Below are positions 34,982 to 47,793 of a DNA stretch of 64,000 nt, in pieces. The notes beneath the pieces were generated by a model. That model saw nothing but the letters and a program-made list of their open reading frames with translations. It was not told the origin of the DNA and did not search any database. Each line of letters starts with the position of its first letter. Position 1 is the stretch's first letter. A program made the translations under genes and the position numbers. This stretch comes from Pholiota molesta (taxonomy: Eukaryota; Basidiomycota; Agaricomycetes; Agaricales; Strophariaceae): NCBI GenBank assembly GCA_014925825.1, contig JACGCK010000003.1:1-64000 (forward strand). The letters run 5' to 3'.

Positions 34982-36727
34982 TCAAATAGCAAGATCAGGT
35001 TCCCTCATAAAGTGTAGTCCCTGCTCGTCTTCCCAGCGTTGTTGCCATTCGTTAACGCGTCGCATGAGATCGGCCCACTGTGCTTCAGTCTCTACGCCTT
35101 CCGTCCATTTATCACCGGCACCGAGTTTCTCGATTCGGCTCCAACCACGTTTAAGCGCCTGGTATTTGGAGATATCTTTACGCCAGCCTTCAACGAATTT
35201 CTTGCCATCATTATGAACGACACCCTGAGAGGATCAAGAATTAGTAATATGAATGCTGGCAAGAGGAAAAATAGCTATCGAACCTTTTCCTTCAGGAAAT
35301 CAACAAGCTCCTCTTGATAATTGAACCCACCACGTTCGAGCATTCTGTGTCCATTGAAATAAGGGTCAATTCCCTGCGAACGAATGTGTTCATCGTATGC
35401 AGCTAATTCTTGTAGCAACTCTTCACGAGGAGGGAAAATAGAGGGATTAAAGATGGCATGAGTAGCAAAGAGGCTCTGAGCGACATCAGAGGGGCAATTA
35501 GCGATATATATAGGCAGCCCGATGAACGCCAGGGCATTTGTCGGATATCTGGGGCTGAGAGAAAGGATATGCCGATGGAGAGGGAAAATATAGCGCGTGT
35601 TGGTCACCAGCTCTTTCTGCACGGTGGAGTTATCGCGTGCTGAGGGATCTAGCCGTAGTTCCCCTCCTGCCTCGAGGAATGGCTTTAATGTTTGATAACC
35701 AGTTCCGAGCAAAACCACATCTGGATCCACACTAGTTCCATCGGTGAAAACAACACCATTCGGTGTGAATTCTGCAATTTCAGGTTTGACTTGCACCCCA
35801 TCAACAGGGTCAGTGTTTTCAGTTCGAACGGAATTGAATACCTAGTTTCGATCTTTAATTCTGTACGTATGTGAGAATTGAAATAACTGGGACATACCTC
35901 GCGCGCGTATTTAGCGACTTGAGACGCCGCATCGCGTCCACTTGCACCGTTACCAACCACTACTACACTTTGGTTCGTGAAGGCTTGCGGTTCCCGATAA
36001 TATACAGAATGAATAATCCGCCGTTTCAATCGATTCGGGGGCGTGTTGTTTAGCCAAGTTTCTTGCCCTTTCCAAGTAGGAATACGGGGCAAGTGGTTGT
36101 TGCCTGACGCAACGACCAAGTGATCGAAACGTTTACTGGCAACGCGACCGGAAGCTCTGTCTGAAATTATGAGGTCCCAGTGACCTTCCTCTGGAGTACC
36201 AGACCATGAAGCTTTTTGCAGTTTGTGGTTGAAAGCGATGTGATCCAGGAGATTGTAATGTTGAGCGTAGCGTAAATGATAGGCCTCTATGTATTCGTGA
36301 CTTGGATATAGCGGCGTGTTTGGAAGAAATGGAAAGCCGGGATATGACATATGTGGCACTGGCGTGTTTGTATGAAGTAGAGGGTACAAGGGTGTCTCTG
36401 GTATTTCTGGAGGGGTTATGTTGCGCGGGTCAGGAAGCCTAGTACAGAGCCGTTATTGTTGCACTCTGGAAACAGAACGAGAAAACAGGCTTGCCATACA
36501 CCCGAGACATTTTCTCTTTCCTCATAGAGAACAATCTCCCAGCCAGCGCGAATATGTGAAGGCAGGTCGAGAACTGTTTTCAGCATTGCTAAGCCGGCAC
36601 TGCCAGCGCCTATGATGGCGACAGACTTGGCAGGCGCGGGAAGAGCGCCATTTTCAGCGTATAGAGGCTCTTGAGAGGGTAGGCCAACAGACAGGAACGG
36701 TAGTACAAGTCGCGACAAGTTGACCAT
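34982..36727 (-). CDS. Flavin-containing monooxygenase (FMO/BVMO-like)
   Basis: A flavin- and NADPH-dependent monooxygenase of unknown substrate. The start complementary to 36725-36727 gives MVNLSRLVLPFLSVGLPSQ, a possible signal peptide or membrane anchor. The FAD motif is SVAIIGAGSAGLAMLK, then YEERENVSGVW. Exon 2 (from 36438) reads LPDPRNITPPE and YPGFPFLPNTPLYPSHEYIE. The NADPH motif is SVVVVGNGASGRDAASQ. Later exons give VFTDGTSVDPDVVLLGTGYQ (ATGY-like), ALAFIGLPIYIANCPSDVAQSL, and the tail GVVHNDGKKFVEGW...HFMREPDLAI. The first intron (36439-36494) uses a GC donor (GCAAGC) and AG acceptor; that choice alone restores VWLPDP. About 500 residues, a normal length, with no frame breaks. Confidence 0.9.
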
Positions 36728-37146
36728 AATGACAATAGAAGGGATTGGTAAAACAAGGGAGTCGGTTTGAAGCTCCAAATGGGCCCTGAGTTAAAAGAGA
36801 CGGCCATCGCTGGGCTATTGACAAGCTTTGAGAGCATATCAGTGTGAGCTGTACGTGTGCATCATTGAAGCCATCCCTTTCAAGTATGGCGTCATTAGGT
36901 TCGGCGGCAGCAAAAATAAGGTTTTTGTAACAACAGCGACCTGGAGCTTGCATAGACTTGTTCTCTGGTATCTGTTACTCGCTGGTGTCTGTCGCTCCTT
37001 TTGCCCTGGATCAATGGCGAAGAACAGTCATGGAAAGAGGTGTGTGCGAAGCGGTGCGATGCAAGCTAACGAGGATAATCAATGAAGTCGTAATCGAGCT
37101 GAACAATCAGATCAATTGCATACAACGTTGGAAATATTTGTCACTA
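36728..37146. other. Intergenic region
   Basis: 418 bp between tandem minus-strand genes. Nothing beyond expected flanks is seen. Confidence 0.5.
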
Positions 37147-37963
37147 TTACGCCTTCGAAACTACGCCTCCAGACCTGATCATATTGAAGAAATCGTCTTT
37201 GTCAACTGTGCCTAATGAGAAGCGAGTCGAGTCAGTCGTATTTTAGGAAAATTGAATTCACATCACATACTTTCTTTGCCCCGGCCAATGATATTATCCT
37301 TCTTCTTTCCTTTACCTTTACTTGTCTCTGTTATTGGTGCAGGCAATGTGGGTTTGCCTTTACCGCGACTAGCTTTGAGGTCTTCTGTCGCGGCCGTAGC
37401 AGAGGCTTGCGATTGTTGTATCACATTGAACAATCTGACGACTTCGTGGACATGAATAAGTGGTTCGTGAGACGGCGTAACAGTGACATACCTCCTCGTT
37501 GTGCAACTTTTCGTAGAGCTCGCTCGCTTTCTCCTCCCCAACCACCTATGACATCCTTTATCCTTGCTTTATCTTCCTTTTCCTTCTTTTCTATCTGTAG
37601 TACCTTCTTTGCCCGTGATTCCAGCTTTTCATCATTGCGTTTCCGTGCTATTGACGGTTTTAGAGATAGCGGCAGAGCTGAAGGCGTCTCAGTTTTCAGT
37701 AGGAATTCTAGCGTAGCACCGAATTTTGATGTCCCAGTCGCTCTGATTTTACGCTTCGATGTTTGCCGCGATTTTTGTGGCTTCATGCTTTCAATTTCTT
37801 CATCTTCGTCGACTTCTGAACCATCGGCGCTGTCGTTTTCCATTTGTTCGTCGTCGTGATCGTCATCGGATGGATCTGAATTGCTGAAAGGGGCGGCAGA
37901 CTCTTCGTCTTCGCTGTGGTGTTGCTGCGGTGCACCAAGTTTTTGGCGTTTGTGAGGAGGCAT
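37147..37963 (-). CDS. RRP15: Ribosomal RNA-processing protein RRP15
   Basis: A nucleolar factor needed for 60S subunit assembly and 27S pre-rRNA processing. Exons 37492-37963, 37271-37441 and 37147-37211. It begins MPPHKRQKLGAP, has an acidic stretch (DPSDDDHDDEQMENDSADGS), then the conserved core TSKFGATLEFLLKTETPS, LSLKPSIARKRNDEKLE, IKDVIGGWGGESERALRKVA, QRGVVRLFNVIQQSQ, and after a Lys/Gly-rich linker the C-terminal STVDKDDFFNMIRSGGVVSKA. The GVV-RLFN junction uses an AAG acceptor (37442-37443). About 235 residues, no frame breaks. Confidence 0.92.
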
Positions 37964-38335
37964 TGTGAGTGTGAGGATGAGTGGAAGAAATTAGAAAATT
38001 ATTGACAAATGTGGCGAGTGCTGTCTCGATTAGGGTCGCCTCCGGCTGATGGATGCACCTGCAGTCGCCGTCTTAATGCTGACTGCCTTCTCTCCACCTC
38101 TACATCCCTCTTAATTTTTCAAGGTCTTGCTGGTCATTATCGCACACTATCGGATTCTTCAAGGTTCATTAATACCCACGTTCTTCTGCACTTACGGACG
38201 CTACTCTCTTAATCAAACGACGCGACTGGATACAACATTACGCGTTACCTAAATTTCGCCATACATTCATCGACGGAGAGCGGTTCAAGCTTTAAGCCAT
38301 CTATTCTGAATTCTGTCATACAAACCACCCACAGG
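37964..38335. other. Divergent intergenic region RRP15 / ankyrin-dilute gene
   Basis: 371 bp between two start codons pointing apart. No gene or distinct motif is seen. Confidence 0.5.
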
Positions 38336-41300
38336 ATGCAAACACCGACACAGCCTATAGATCTGTCTCCCGAGCCAGATCTTCACCCTTATATCCGACA
38401 ATCGCGCAGATATCCCAACAAATCAGCTCGGATTCGGGGCTGCATCCATCGCAAAAGGCAGAGCTAATAGCCCACTGCTTGACCCGCGCATGTGCCTTCG
38501 GCGACATATCTGTCGTACAATATCTATTAACGGATGCGCAAACGCAAGCGCACGTCGATCTAGGTCTGCGAGATGACGATGGTGTAGGACTTATTAGCCT
38601 TGCTATTCATGGCTTCGTTGGCGATTCGGATCGGGACGTGGAACGGGAGGAATGTGTTCGCCACCTTGTTTCCCAAGGAGCCGACATGACTGCGGATAAA
38701 GGTGAGTATTTATGTTGTCAGGCTGTATTGAAACCCTAACTCTTTTTGGAACTCTAGCTGGATGGACACCACTACATTATGCTGCAATTCTCGCTCCCCA
38801 ACTCTAGTTCATATTTAATGACACATGGATGCTCTCCCTTTGCCTTGACAGAGAGGAAACTCACTCCTCTCGACATTATTACGGCACACTCAATGTTGCC
38901 TGGCAAGGAAGACGTTGCATTATTGCTCGAGGAATCTATGCGGGACAAGGTTGGACCGGTGGAGGATGGAAGAGCGACGCCGATTGCTCGAGCAACGCAG
39001 CAAGAGGAAAGGAAGAAAGAAGGAGATACGTGAAGACGTCGGGAAAGCTCTTGGAGTAACTCCAGATTGGTGGCGCAGGAACTCGGACCTCTCAGATTCA
39101 GAGGATGATTCAGACGAGGACGAAGAAGTTGATGATAATGTATATGTAAGTGATTTATCAGTTTCATGTCCAGTCAACTTCTGACCTCTCTCAGACGCCA
39201 CATCCAGATTATTCATCTATGCTGGTCTTCTCGCCACCTCTTTTAACGCAAATTCTCGAATCCCTCATTACAAACTACAAACCTGCCTTTAAGGATGCTA
39301 CGCCCGCGAATACGCTATATATGCTTGCCAGATTTGCTGCACTTACATGTGACCATACTTGGCTCGAAGATCTTATAATTAGCGCTACCGACGCGATCGA
39401 AGAAACTTTCTTCGTACGTTTCCTCTCTCAATTTTTTTTCTGGAATCATTCATCATAATCCATTCATCAGAGTCGAGCAGAGGACCTTTCATGCCTAGTG
39501 TTTTGGCTATATAACACTACACTATGGTTGCATCTGCTTGAATGCGATGCGTCAATAAATGAGGCATGCGAAATGTTGGGTTCCTTCGAAATCATTGAAG
39601 AAGTCATTAACTCTGTATTTGGTAGGTTTCTCACTTGTAGCTTTCATATCTTACTTAATGCAATTTACTAACACCGTCTTCCTTGTAGTTTTCATCATCC
39701 GCTATGCTGAACGACGAATAGATCAGCTCCTAGATGCTGCTATATTGTCATATACACCTATGCCTTCTGAGTTCGAAGCAGTACAATTCGAGTCAGAATG
39801 GTCCTTTCTTCGCCCTTTCTCTGGGAAAAAGAAACTTCCGCCATCTCCTAACGGCCACCGCATGGTGCCAGCGACCCCTCCGAGTCCTGCTCCGCATCGT
39901 CCAATTTCCCCCACTGGAAGCCAGGCCACTATTTCATCTTCCACCTCTCGAGGCTTCTCTTCTTTACGGCAAACGGTTAATCGTGCAAGAGGCCAGGCAT
40001 CGGGAACCTCCATATCTGCTATCTTCCAAGATGCAACATCACAACCTGAACCATCATCGCTAGATCTCACCTCCTTCCTAACGTCTCTCCACACACTTTT
40101 GATTTTGTCCGACATCAACCCAGTAATCATAACGCAATTATGGTCACAAGTCATGTATTGGACGTCGTGTAAGTTCTTATCCTCGGTTGACATTGGGCTG
40201 TAGTTGAAAAATTACGCAGGCGAGATATTCAACCGTGTCATCACGCGAAAAAAATACATCTGCAGGTGAGTGTCCAATCTTTCTTCCTCAAACGACAATA
40301 TTAATTCCTGCGTAAGGTCGCGTGCCATTCAGATAAGTATGAATTTGACCGCCATCGAAGAATGGATAGAAGAAATAGGTATACCACCGGGAATTCAGAA
40401 TCACTTTGCGCCTGTGAGGGACCTACTAAATTGGCTTCAGGTGAGTCAGCCAATCTAGATACTCTGTACACTGCTGAAGGTGAATAGTGCCTATCATCTA
40501 TCTCCGAATTTCCTGATCTAGTGGCAACGATCCAAACCATGAAGCATATAAATCCTTTGCAGGTAAGTCTCGGGTTTTTAATGGATTTGAATGCAGCTGC
40601 GAACAATTTTCTTAGATGCGTCGCGCTGTTCGCGACTATAAATACGAAGTTAACGAAGGTCGTATGACAGAAGAATGCATCCAATATCTTACACAACTGC
40701 AAAAGGATTGGGAGCGACACCGAGTGAAATTAGGTGTAGAAGCGATCAGGAAAGAGGTAATTCCTCTGTTTTTATTATTATTTGCTTTACTTTAGCGTGC
40801 TAACAATGTATAAGATTGTAGATCGAGATAAAGGTCGAGAAGGGAGTATATCTTCGGGAATGAATGATGCATCAAGCATTTCCGGAGATACAACCTCACT
40901 AGCACCCTCCTCTGTCGAAAGTCCTTCCCCACAACAAAGTATCGATACCTTGTTCGATCGAACAACTGACATTTCACTATGGGAGCCAATCCGCCCACCT
41001 CAAGCCCTTGGTGAATTATTGGATTCAAGATACATGATGCCACTCCTATTCCCATCCGATCCTCGTCTTCTTTCTGCCGTCCCTGGGAAGAGGGCAATAT
41101 TCGACGACAATAAAAGAGTCTCCATGCAGAGCTTCAGTTCAGGCTCAAACAAGAGTACTGGGGGCTCTCATACACAGGCAATTCCATTTCCATGGGTATC
41201 GAAAAACCGAAAGGTCCGAAAGGTCGACATTGAAACCTTGCAGTGGGTCGATGGCATTCGTTCTGCCTCGCGTTGGGGACGGTCTGTGGCACCAGATTAT

Positions 41301-41507
41301 GAGCCAGAAGACGAAGACGGTCCTCTACAGCCATCTTACGCGGACGATGCAGATGGAGACCCGACCATCAAGATCAACACGCATATAACGCCCTTCACTC
41401 GTAAACCTTCTGGCAGAGCCAAATCTCGGCCGAGTGTGGGCGACACGACGCCCATTGATGCCTCTTTCGACAAGATTCATACCTCCACTTCTCATCATGA
41501 TCAGTAG
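38336..41507 (+). CDS. Ankyrin-repeat and dilute (DIL) domain protein
   Basis: A fungal protein combining ankyrin repeats with a dilute domain, the cargo-binding fold of class V myosin tails, but without a motor. The N-terminus (MQTPTQPIDLSPEPDLHPYI) leads to ankyrin repeats (AHCLTRACAFGDISVVQYLL, AGWTPLHYAAILAP, MTHGCSPFALTERKLTPLDI), a Lys/Arg-rich coil and an acidic SDSEDDSDEDEEVDD segment. The DIL part spans many small exons: SRAEDLSCLVFWLYNTTLWL, VFIIRYAERRIDQLLDAAI, ITQLWSQVMYW, CEIFNRVITRKKYICRSRAI, QISMNLTAIEEW, DLLNWLQ, MRRAVRDYKYEVNEGRM. The tail is Ser-rich. Frame breaks near 38395, 38796-38799 and ~38809 fit lost bases (one C each); another frame change near 38945 is unexplained. 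The stop is at 41505-41507. Confidence 0.82.
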
Positions 41508-42024
41508 TCATTCTTTCCCGGTGTTGATGACGCATTTGTAAATTACATCCATCATTCTTTCAGACAATTTTTACAATTTCATGTCCCAATGTTGCTATGA
41601 TCTATGTATACCGCGTACTAGATGCAAAGCTCATGTTCTGAGTACCAATAAATTTCCTTGATGAAGTCAACATTTTAATTTCTCTTGCAACTGTCGCGTA
41701 AAATCGACAGCGGTGGTCAGTGAAAGCAGGTGAAAGCTGCTAATTAGACGGGTGTCCATCTTATTTAGGTTGAAGCGTGCGCACGCTCGCTCAAGACTTA
41801 TACAATTATACTCGTGAGTCGTTTGCACTGGCGCGCAGCAACACCGCCCCCACAGAGATTGATCGACACTTTCCCAAGATGGAAAGTGCCACTACTGGGC
41901 GAGGCTAATTGCGGTGCATGCAGCCCGGCGCAGTCTGCCAAGTCTGCGTCCCCTTGCTCTTTGCCTCTCATTTGCTGTGTTCCAATACGTCTGTCCGAAC
42001 CTCTCTTTGCGTGTTGGTGTCACC
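41508..42024. other. Intergenic region
   Basis: No gene supported; 3' flank of the ankyrin/dilute gene and promoter of the rhomboid gene. Confidence 0.5.
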
Positions 42025-44259
42025 ATGGATTACAATCACACCTCGTCAGACAATAAACACGACCTATATAACACAGAGCTTACTCCAGAGCCGTCAAGTT
42101 CAAACTATCGTCCGCCGCCTTTCCACCGGTCGTCAAGCTCATTCCCTATGGTAGACGGCTATCCTGACGAGAAAACCAACATGCATGCCATGAATGACAA
42201 CGAACACGACTCCTCTGACGACCCCACAAACGTTCGACAAAGTCGAACATACCCTGGCCATGACACGCTGGATGCTGGTCCCTCAGAATACGGCGGAGCT
42301 AGATACTCCGACGATGATAATCACAGAGGCTACCCAGCTGTGGAGGATTCACCGGAGGCACCCCTTGTTCGCAACTCTGTTCAGAGTCAGAAGAAAGCCC
42401 GTTTCGAAGATCTAGGTCGGAAAACAATATTTAGTGCCGAAAGCACGACGAGGCGCTGACATTTGTTGTTCGTAGAATACGCGGACCCGACGGATATGAA
42501 ACCAACGGATTCAGAGAGTAAAGACAAACCTCTGGCGAGATTTTTCGAAGGCGCAAAATACCCTTTAGCCCAACGGATAGAAAACAAGAGGCGAGGAATA
42601 GGACGTCAGAAACATCCTATCGTAGGTAAGTGTTGAAAATATTCCAATTGAATGAACAAATAATTAACCGTATTTCTTAGTGTATAGCCTAACAATTGCC
42701 ATGGTTGGAATCCTCATTTACGAACTCATCCTCAATTCTCGACAACAAGGATCGCCAATTTCTCTGAAGGTGAGGAGCTATTCTCCTATTCCATATTCGT
42801 CACTAAAAATCGCGTAGCCTACAATAAATCCTATGTTGGGCCCTTCTTCAAGTGCACTCATAAATCTAGGAGCACGCTTTCCTCCATGCATGAAACTGGT
42901 TACTCAAGTTCCTCCTTCGACACTTATTGGATGTTCGTAAAATTGTTCCTTTTTCAATCCTAAAGATTGCACAAGTCTAACCTGAATTACAGGCATGAAC
43001 AATACAGCTAATCCAGTGACACAAGTGTGTACAGTGGAAGACCTATGCGGTTTCGGAGGTGAGTTGATGTTCGCCAGGAAAGGCGTTCCTTGTCATTTAC
43101 CATTTTTTTGGCCGCTTTAGGGTTTCACGGCGGCAATCCTAACCAGTGGTTCAGGTACTTCTACCTTTATGGTTGAAGACTTGAGATACAAGCGCGAACT
43201 TTTTTTTTTTCAGATTTATAACACCCATATTCTTGCATGCTGGACTCATTCATATTCTCCTCAACATGCTTGCACAACTTACAATTTCAGCTCAGGTATG
43301 CAAAATGCAAAACCTAGTTGTTGAGGTTTATTCATGTCTAATGAGTATGATATGAGCAGATTGAGCGAGAAATGGGTTCCGGAGGTTTTTTGATCACCTA
43401 CTTTGCCGCAGGAATTTTTGGGTACGTCACTGTCATGTGGATAAAGATATAGCTGTTGATGGGCACTGCACAGAAATGTTCTAGGCGGTAACTTCGCGCT
43501 GGTGGGCTTACCATCTGTTGGCGCTAGTGGAGCCATTTTTGGGACAGTTGCAGTCAGTCTTCTAAAATCTTATTTTTTCGAATTGACGTCGTTAATTATT
43601 TTTAGGTTACATGGGTCGATCTCTTTGCCCATTGGGAGTATCAGTACCGGCCAGTCAGAAAGGTACCTTCGTTTTGTCTCTTGGAGTTTCGCATGATATC
43701 TCAGATATGGTCCGTTCTAGCTTATCTTTATGACTATCGAACTGGCCATTGGCGTTGCAATTGGATACATTCCTTGTAAGCATCTAAACCAGTGCCATGG
43801 GTTAACCACTTATTTAAACCTTCCTCAGACGTTGATAATTTTGGTATGTGACTCATGCTCCGAAAGACGAGACATTCGACACCAATTCCTTCTCCTAGCG
43901 CACCTCGGTGGCTTCCTGATGGGACTCCTTGTTGGAACGATATTCTACCCAGTAATCAGCGTTACGAAGCGTCATCGACTTATCATGTGGACATTCCGCA
44001 TAGTCGCCATCCCTATTGCTGTCGTATTATTAGTTGTCCTCATCAAGAACTTCTACACATCCGACCCATATGCAGGCAAGCAACTTTTTTCATTTGATCT
44101 GAAGCAACCTTGACGCCCTATTTTCCAGCCTGTTCTGGATGTCGCTATCTATCATGTTTCCCTACGTCCGCCAATAACCACTGTCAAGGGTACGTTTATT
44201 TAAACTATTGAATGTCCTTCCGCTGATTCTAGCTGCCCTGTAATAGAACTGGTTCGTGA
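42025..44259 (+). CDS. Rhomboid family intramembrane serine protease
   Basis: A polytopic serine protease with a ~150-residue hydrophilic cytosolic N-terminus (MDYNHTSSDNKHDLYNTEL). The first membrane helix is VYSLTIAMVGILIYELIL, followed by the lumenal loop with CMNNTANPVTQVCTVEDLCG, then WFRFITPIFLHAGLIHILLN with the HxxxN motif. The catalytic Ser is in VGASGAIFG and the catalytic His in DNFAHLGGFLMG. The last helix is IVAIPIAVVLLVVLIKNF, and the Cys-rich tail reads CSGCRYLSCFPTSANNHCQG, ending TGS. About 12 exons, all in phase. The intron at 44076-44128 has a GC donor (GCAAGC). The junction into LIFMTIELAIGV needs the acceptor at TTCTAG just before CTTATC; using the earlier AG would create a false stop. 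Catalytically intact; the substrate is unknown. Confidence 0.92.
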
Positions 44260-44867
44260 AAAGTATTTAATACTTAAACCAGACTACGATGGCTAATACT
44301 TGATATGATTTAGGATTGTCTAGCTCGAGCAGTACCGGGATTTAATAATTGGCGGGCTTGATTGAACAGTTTGAACAGTTGAACAGGTATTCAACTGATT
44401 TCATGGACATCCATCGGACTTGTTTCAAGTTGACTGCTTTTATAATACATATCTGACCTCCAGGGACTTATATTCTAGCAATACCATATATTAGACAGTA
44501 TATCGGAGTTATTATTCAACGTTCATGTTGTATGCATGTGCGTAAAGTCAGCGTTACCACGGACTTTATTTTTTTGGCTTTGGAAAATCATAAATGTGCT
44601 TCGAGAGTCGTGTGACGCTCGTGGCGGAACATGCGCAAGATTCGCCAACTCGGGAGTCGGAGCTATACTTGACTCCTGCCAACTGCCATACGTTGAATGT
44701 TCGATTCACACCATGCATATTGAAACTTCCTATCTTCAACTCTCATAAACGATAACCTTTGTCGACGGCGCACCTTACCGTAACTCGTCAGACGCGTCAA
44801 CGCGTCACGATTGCCAATTGCAGATCAGTACCGTCGCGGTCCAATCGCCGTCCAGTGACGGTCCAGC
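44260..44867. other. Intergenic region
   Basis: No gene supported. Short direct repeats (TTGAACAGTTTGAACAGTTGAACAG, about 44362-44386) form a minor tandem TTGAACAG motif. Confidence 0.45.
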
Positions 44868-47793
44868 ATGTCTTTCAACAAAACCACATTGAATCCTGCA
44901 TGGCCACACTTCTTGGGAGGATTTTCATTGGTGCTAGCGCTTTCAATTGGACTGGGTCGTCTACTTCTCGATGGTGAGTAGAATTGTGCCATGACGCGAA
45001 AGCTTTACTAAGACTGTAAGGTACAGGTTGGAATGACCCCATGCGCTGCGGAGCTCTGTTGAACAAAGGAAGTTGGTTAGATTCAGATCATATGAATTGG
45101 CAGCCTAATGGTTGGTTTACCTCCTTTCGTTCTTTACGATATGATATAACTGTGCTCACCTTCGCGTTTTAGGATGCATGCTGCATACCTATACGGAGAA
45201 AGACGCTTCCACATGCCTGCAGTCAAAAGACATCACCTTCATCGGCGATTCCGTTACACGGAAGCTCTTCTTTCAGGTCGCTCAAGTGCTAGACAAATCA
45301 GTAGCTTATACCCCCTTCGACGATACCAAAAAACATGCCGACCATTTCTTGCGTACAAATTATGGGACGAACATTACGTTCATATGGGACCCATTCCTTA
45401 ATGCTTCCTACACCGAACGCACGTTGACGGAGGCTCACCCAATTTCAACCGTGCAAGGTCCATCGTCTGCTATGCTGGTGCTCGGTTCCGGTTTATGGTA
45501 CCTTCGTTACGCCGCGTCTTCAGGGGGAATCCCAGCCTGGGAGAGCAAGATGGATCATGTCTTCGAAAAACTGTCAACCTACAACCGAGTTGCTGACGAG
45601 GTCGTCATCTTGCCAATCGGCCAGGTCGTACCTTCCAAGTTATCCTCTGCCCGAATGCTAACGATGCGTTCAGCTGATATCGATGCTATGAATTCTGACT
45701 TGTATCACCGCATACACCCTCCTCAAGATTTCATTGCGACCTTTTTGGACTCAAAGTTGCCTATGCGAAAACCCCATTCTCTCCATGGGGTATCGTTGCC
45801 TCTCGTTTTCAATACCATGCTGGATGCATCGCTCACGGAGGACGGTCTTCATTATTCCGACAGTATCGTCAAGCTACAGGCTCAGATTCTTCTCAACCTT
45901 CGCTGCAATAATGTTTTGCCCAAAGTCTTTCCCATGAATAAGACGTGCTGCAATAAATATCCAACTCCATCTTTATTGCAGACGATCTTTCTTGGAATAG
46001 TATTACTTATAGGTCCTTGCTTGGCGTATAGGACGCTCCGTAGAGGTAGCTAACACATTTTCGCTTCATTAGTTTGTTAATTTATTGGTATATATTTCGC
46101 AGGGCTACCATTCATGGAAAAGCACACGCTACTTCCTCTGATTATCAGCCTAGCTATTGCTTTGATATTCATCGCAGACCGAACGAGTTTCTGGTTGAAG
46201 GAACAAAAGCAGTTTAACGCCTGGGCATTTGGCTCTCTGTATCTTTTATCCCTTTTGATTGGCTTCCTAACTGTCGAAAGGGAAGAGGTGGATATGGGAT
46301 TCCTTAATCGTGATCAGACAGATGAATGGAAAGGCTGGATGCAAGGTTTGCATTTTACTTGACTGAGATGTTTTTTCTTCAAACTCACTTGCTGCCGTTG
46401 TTTTGGCAGTTGCGATTCTTCTCTACCACTACTTTGGCGCTTCTCAAATTTCTGGAATTTACAATCCCATACGAGTCCTCGTGGCCTCGTATCTTTTCAT
46501 GACTGGCTATGGTCACACGATGTTCTACATTCGAAAAGCAGATTATGGGTTTCTACGTGTTGCACAGGTATGGTTCGATTTTTACCTTTCTGTATTACCT
46601 CGGTCTTCTAACATCGCTGCAAATGCCCCAAGGTGCTCATCCGCATCAATCTTTTCACGATTTTGCTTGCATATGCCATGGACACGGACTATATCTCCTA
46701 TTATTTTACGCCCCTTGTCTCGATGTGGTATCTCGTCGTCTACCTTACGATGCTTGCCGGCGGCGCAAGGGTCAATGATCGGGCACCTCTTCTTGTCATC
46801 AAAATTCTACTCTTTGCTGGATCAATGGCATGGTTTATGAATGAAAGTTGGCTGCTGGAAGCCTTGTTCGATATCCTGCATCGCTTCTGCGCTATCCGTT
46901 GGTCGGCGCACGAATGGGCTTTCAGAGTCAATCTGGACATCTGGATAGTCTTTGTTGGGATGTTGACTGCGGTTGCAGCGACTAAGATTCGCGAACATCG
47001 GTGCACCGATCACCGTTGGTGGCCTTTCGTGGTGACAGGTTCCATCGGACTCTCAGTTTTGGTCCTAGTATGGTTCTTCGCCTTCGAAGTCTATCAAGAA
47101 TCAAAGTTCACGTACAACGCTTGGCATCCTTATATTTCCATCCTTCCAATCCTTGCATTCGTCACCCTCAGGAATTCCAGTGCCGTCTTGCGGTCAGCAT
47201 CCTCGAAGGCCTTTGCTTTCGTCGGCAAATGCTCGTTAGAGGCTTTTATCATCCAATACCATATCTGGCTCGCGGGTGACGCCAAAGGCATTCTGCTTAT
47301 TATTCCGGGCACTCGGTGGAGGTCAATCAACTTCATTCTTACCACTATCATTTTCTTGTACATATGCGACCGCGTTGCGTATGCTACAGTGGAGATTACG
47401 ACAACAATATGCGGGGTGCGGCAGAGGGGCCTTCCAGCACCGGCAACAGCTGTATTATTCACCGCCTCGGAGTCCATTGACGAAGAATCCGAAGGCCAAG
47501 AGATCACGATACCCATGATACCTCTCTCGCAAAGCCGTTCTTTTACATCCAAAAATGGCAGCGACCTGGAACAACTTCCCCTCGAACCCGATACACCTAT
47601 TAGACCTAATCGCTGGATCGACCGCCTCGCGGAGAATCCAACAAGATCCTCCTCACAAGGACGGCTACATGGTTGGCTTTCTGAACATAATTGGCTTTGG
47701 CAGTTGCATTCACAAGTTTTGGTTGTCTTGGGTATTCTTTGGCTTTTTAATATTTTCTGGCATTATCCTTATCCTTCAGGTTCAACTTCTTAA
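44868..47793 (+). CDS. CAS1: CAS1-type polysaccharide/glycan O-acetyltransferase
   Basis: A Golgi membrane protein related to Cryptococcus Cas1, which O-acetylates capsule glucuronoxylomannan; in non-capsulated fungi the acceptor is probably a wall or secreted glycan. A signal-anchor ([16 protein letters not shown]) precedes a lumenal SGNH/PC-esterase-like domain: [43 protein letters not shown] (nucleophile Ser) and [13 protein letters not shown] (Asp-His pair). From about residue 310 there are 10 or more membrane helices forming the acyl-transferase part ([41 protein letters not shown]). The C-terminal linker and extra helix ([20 protein letters not shown]) end at 47793. Exons are large, with introns only at 44974, 45112, 46050, 46348 and 46569 or so; the frame is clean throughout. 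Confidence 0.93.

Noticed and set aside
37215..37859. 214-codon plus-strand frame opposite RRP15
   Set aside because: Antisense shadow of the acidic and Lys-rich RRP15 coding sequence, which has clear family blocks.
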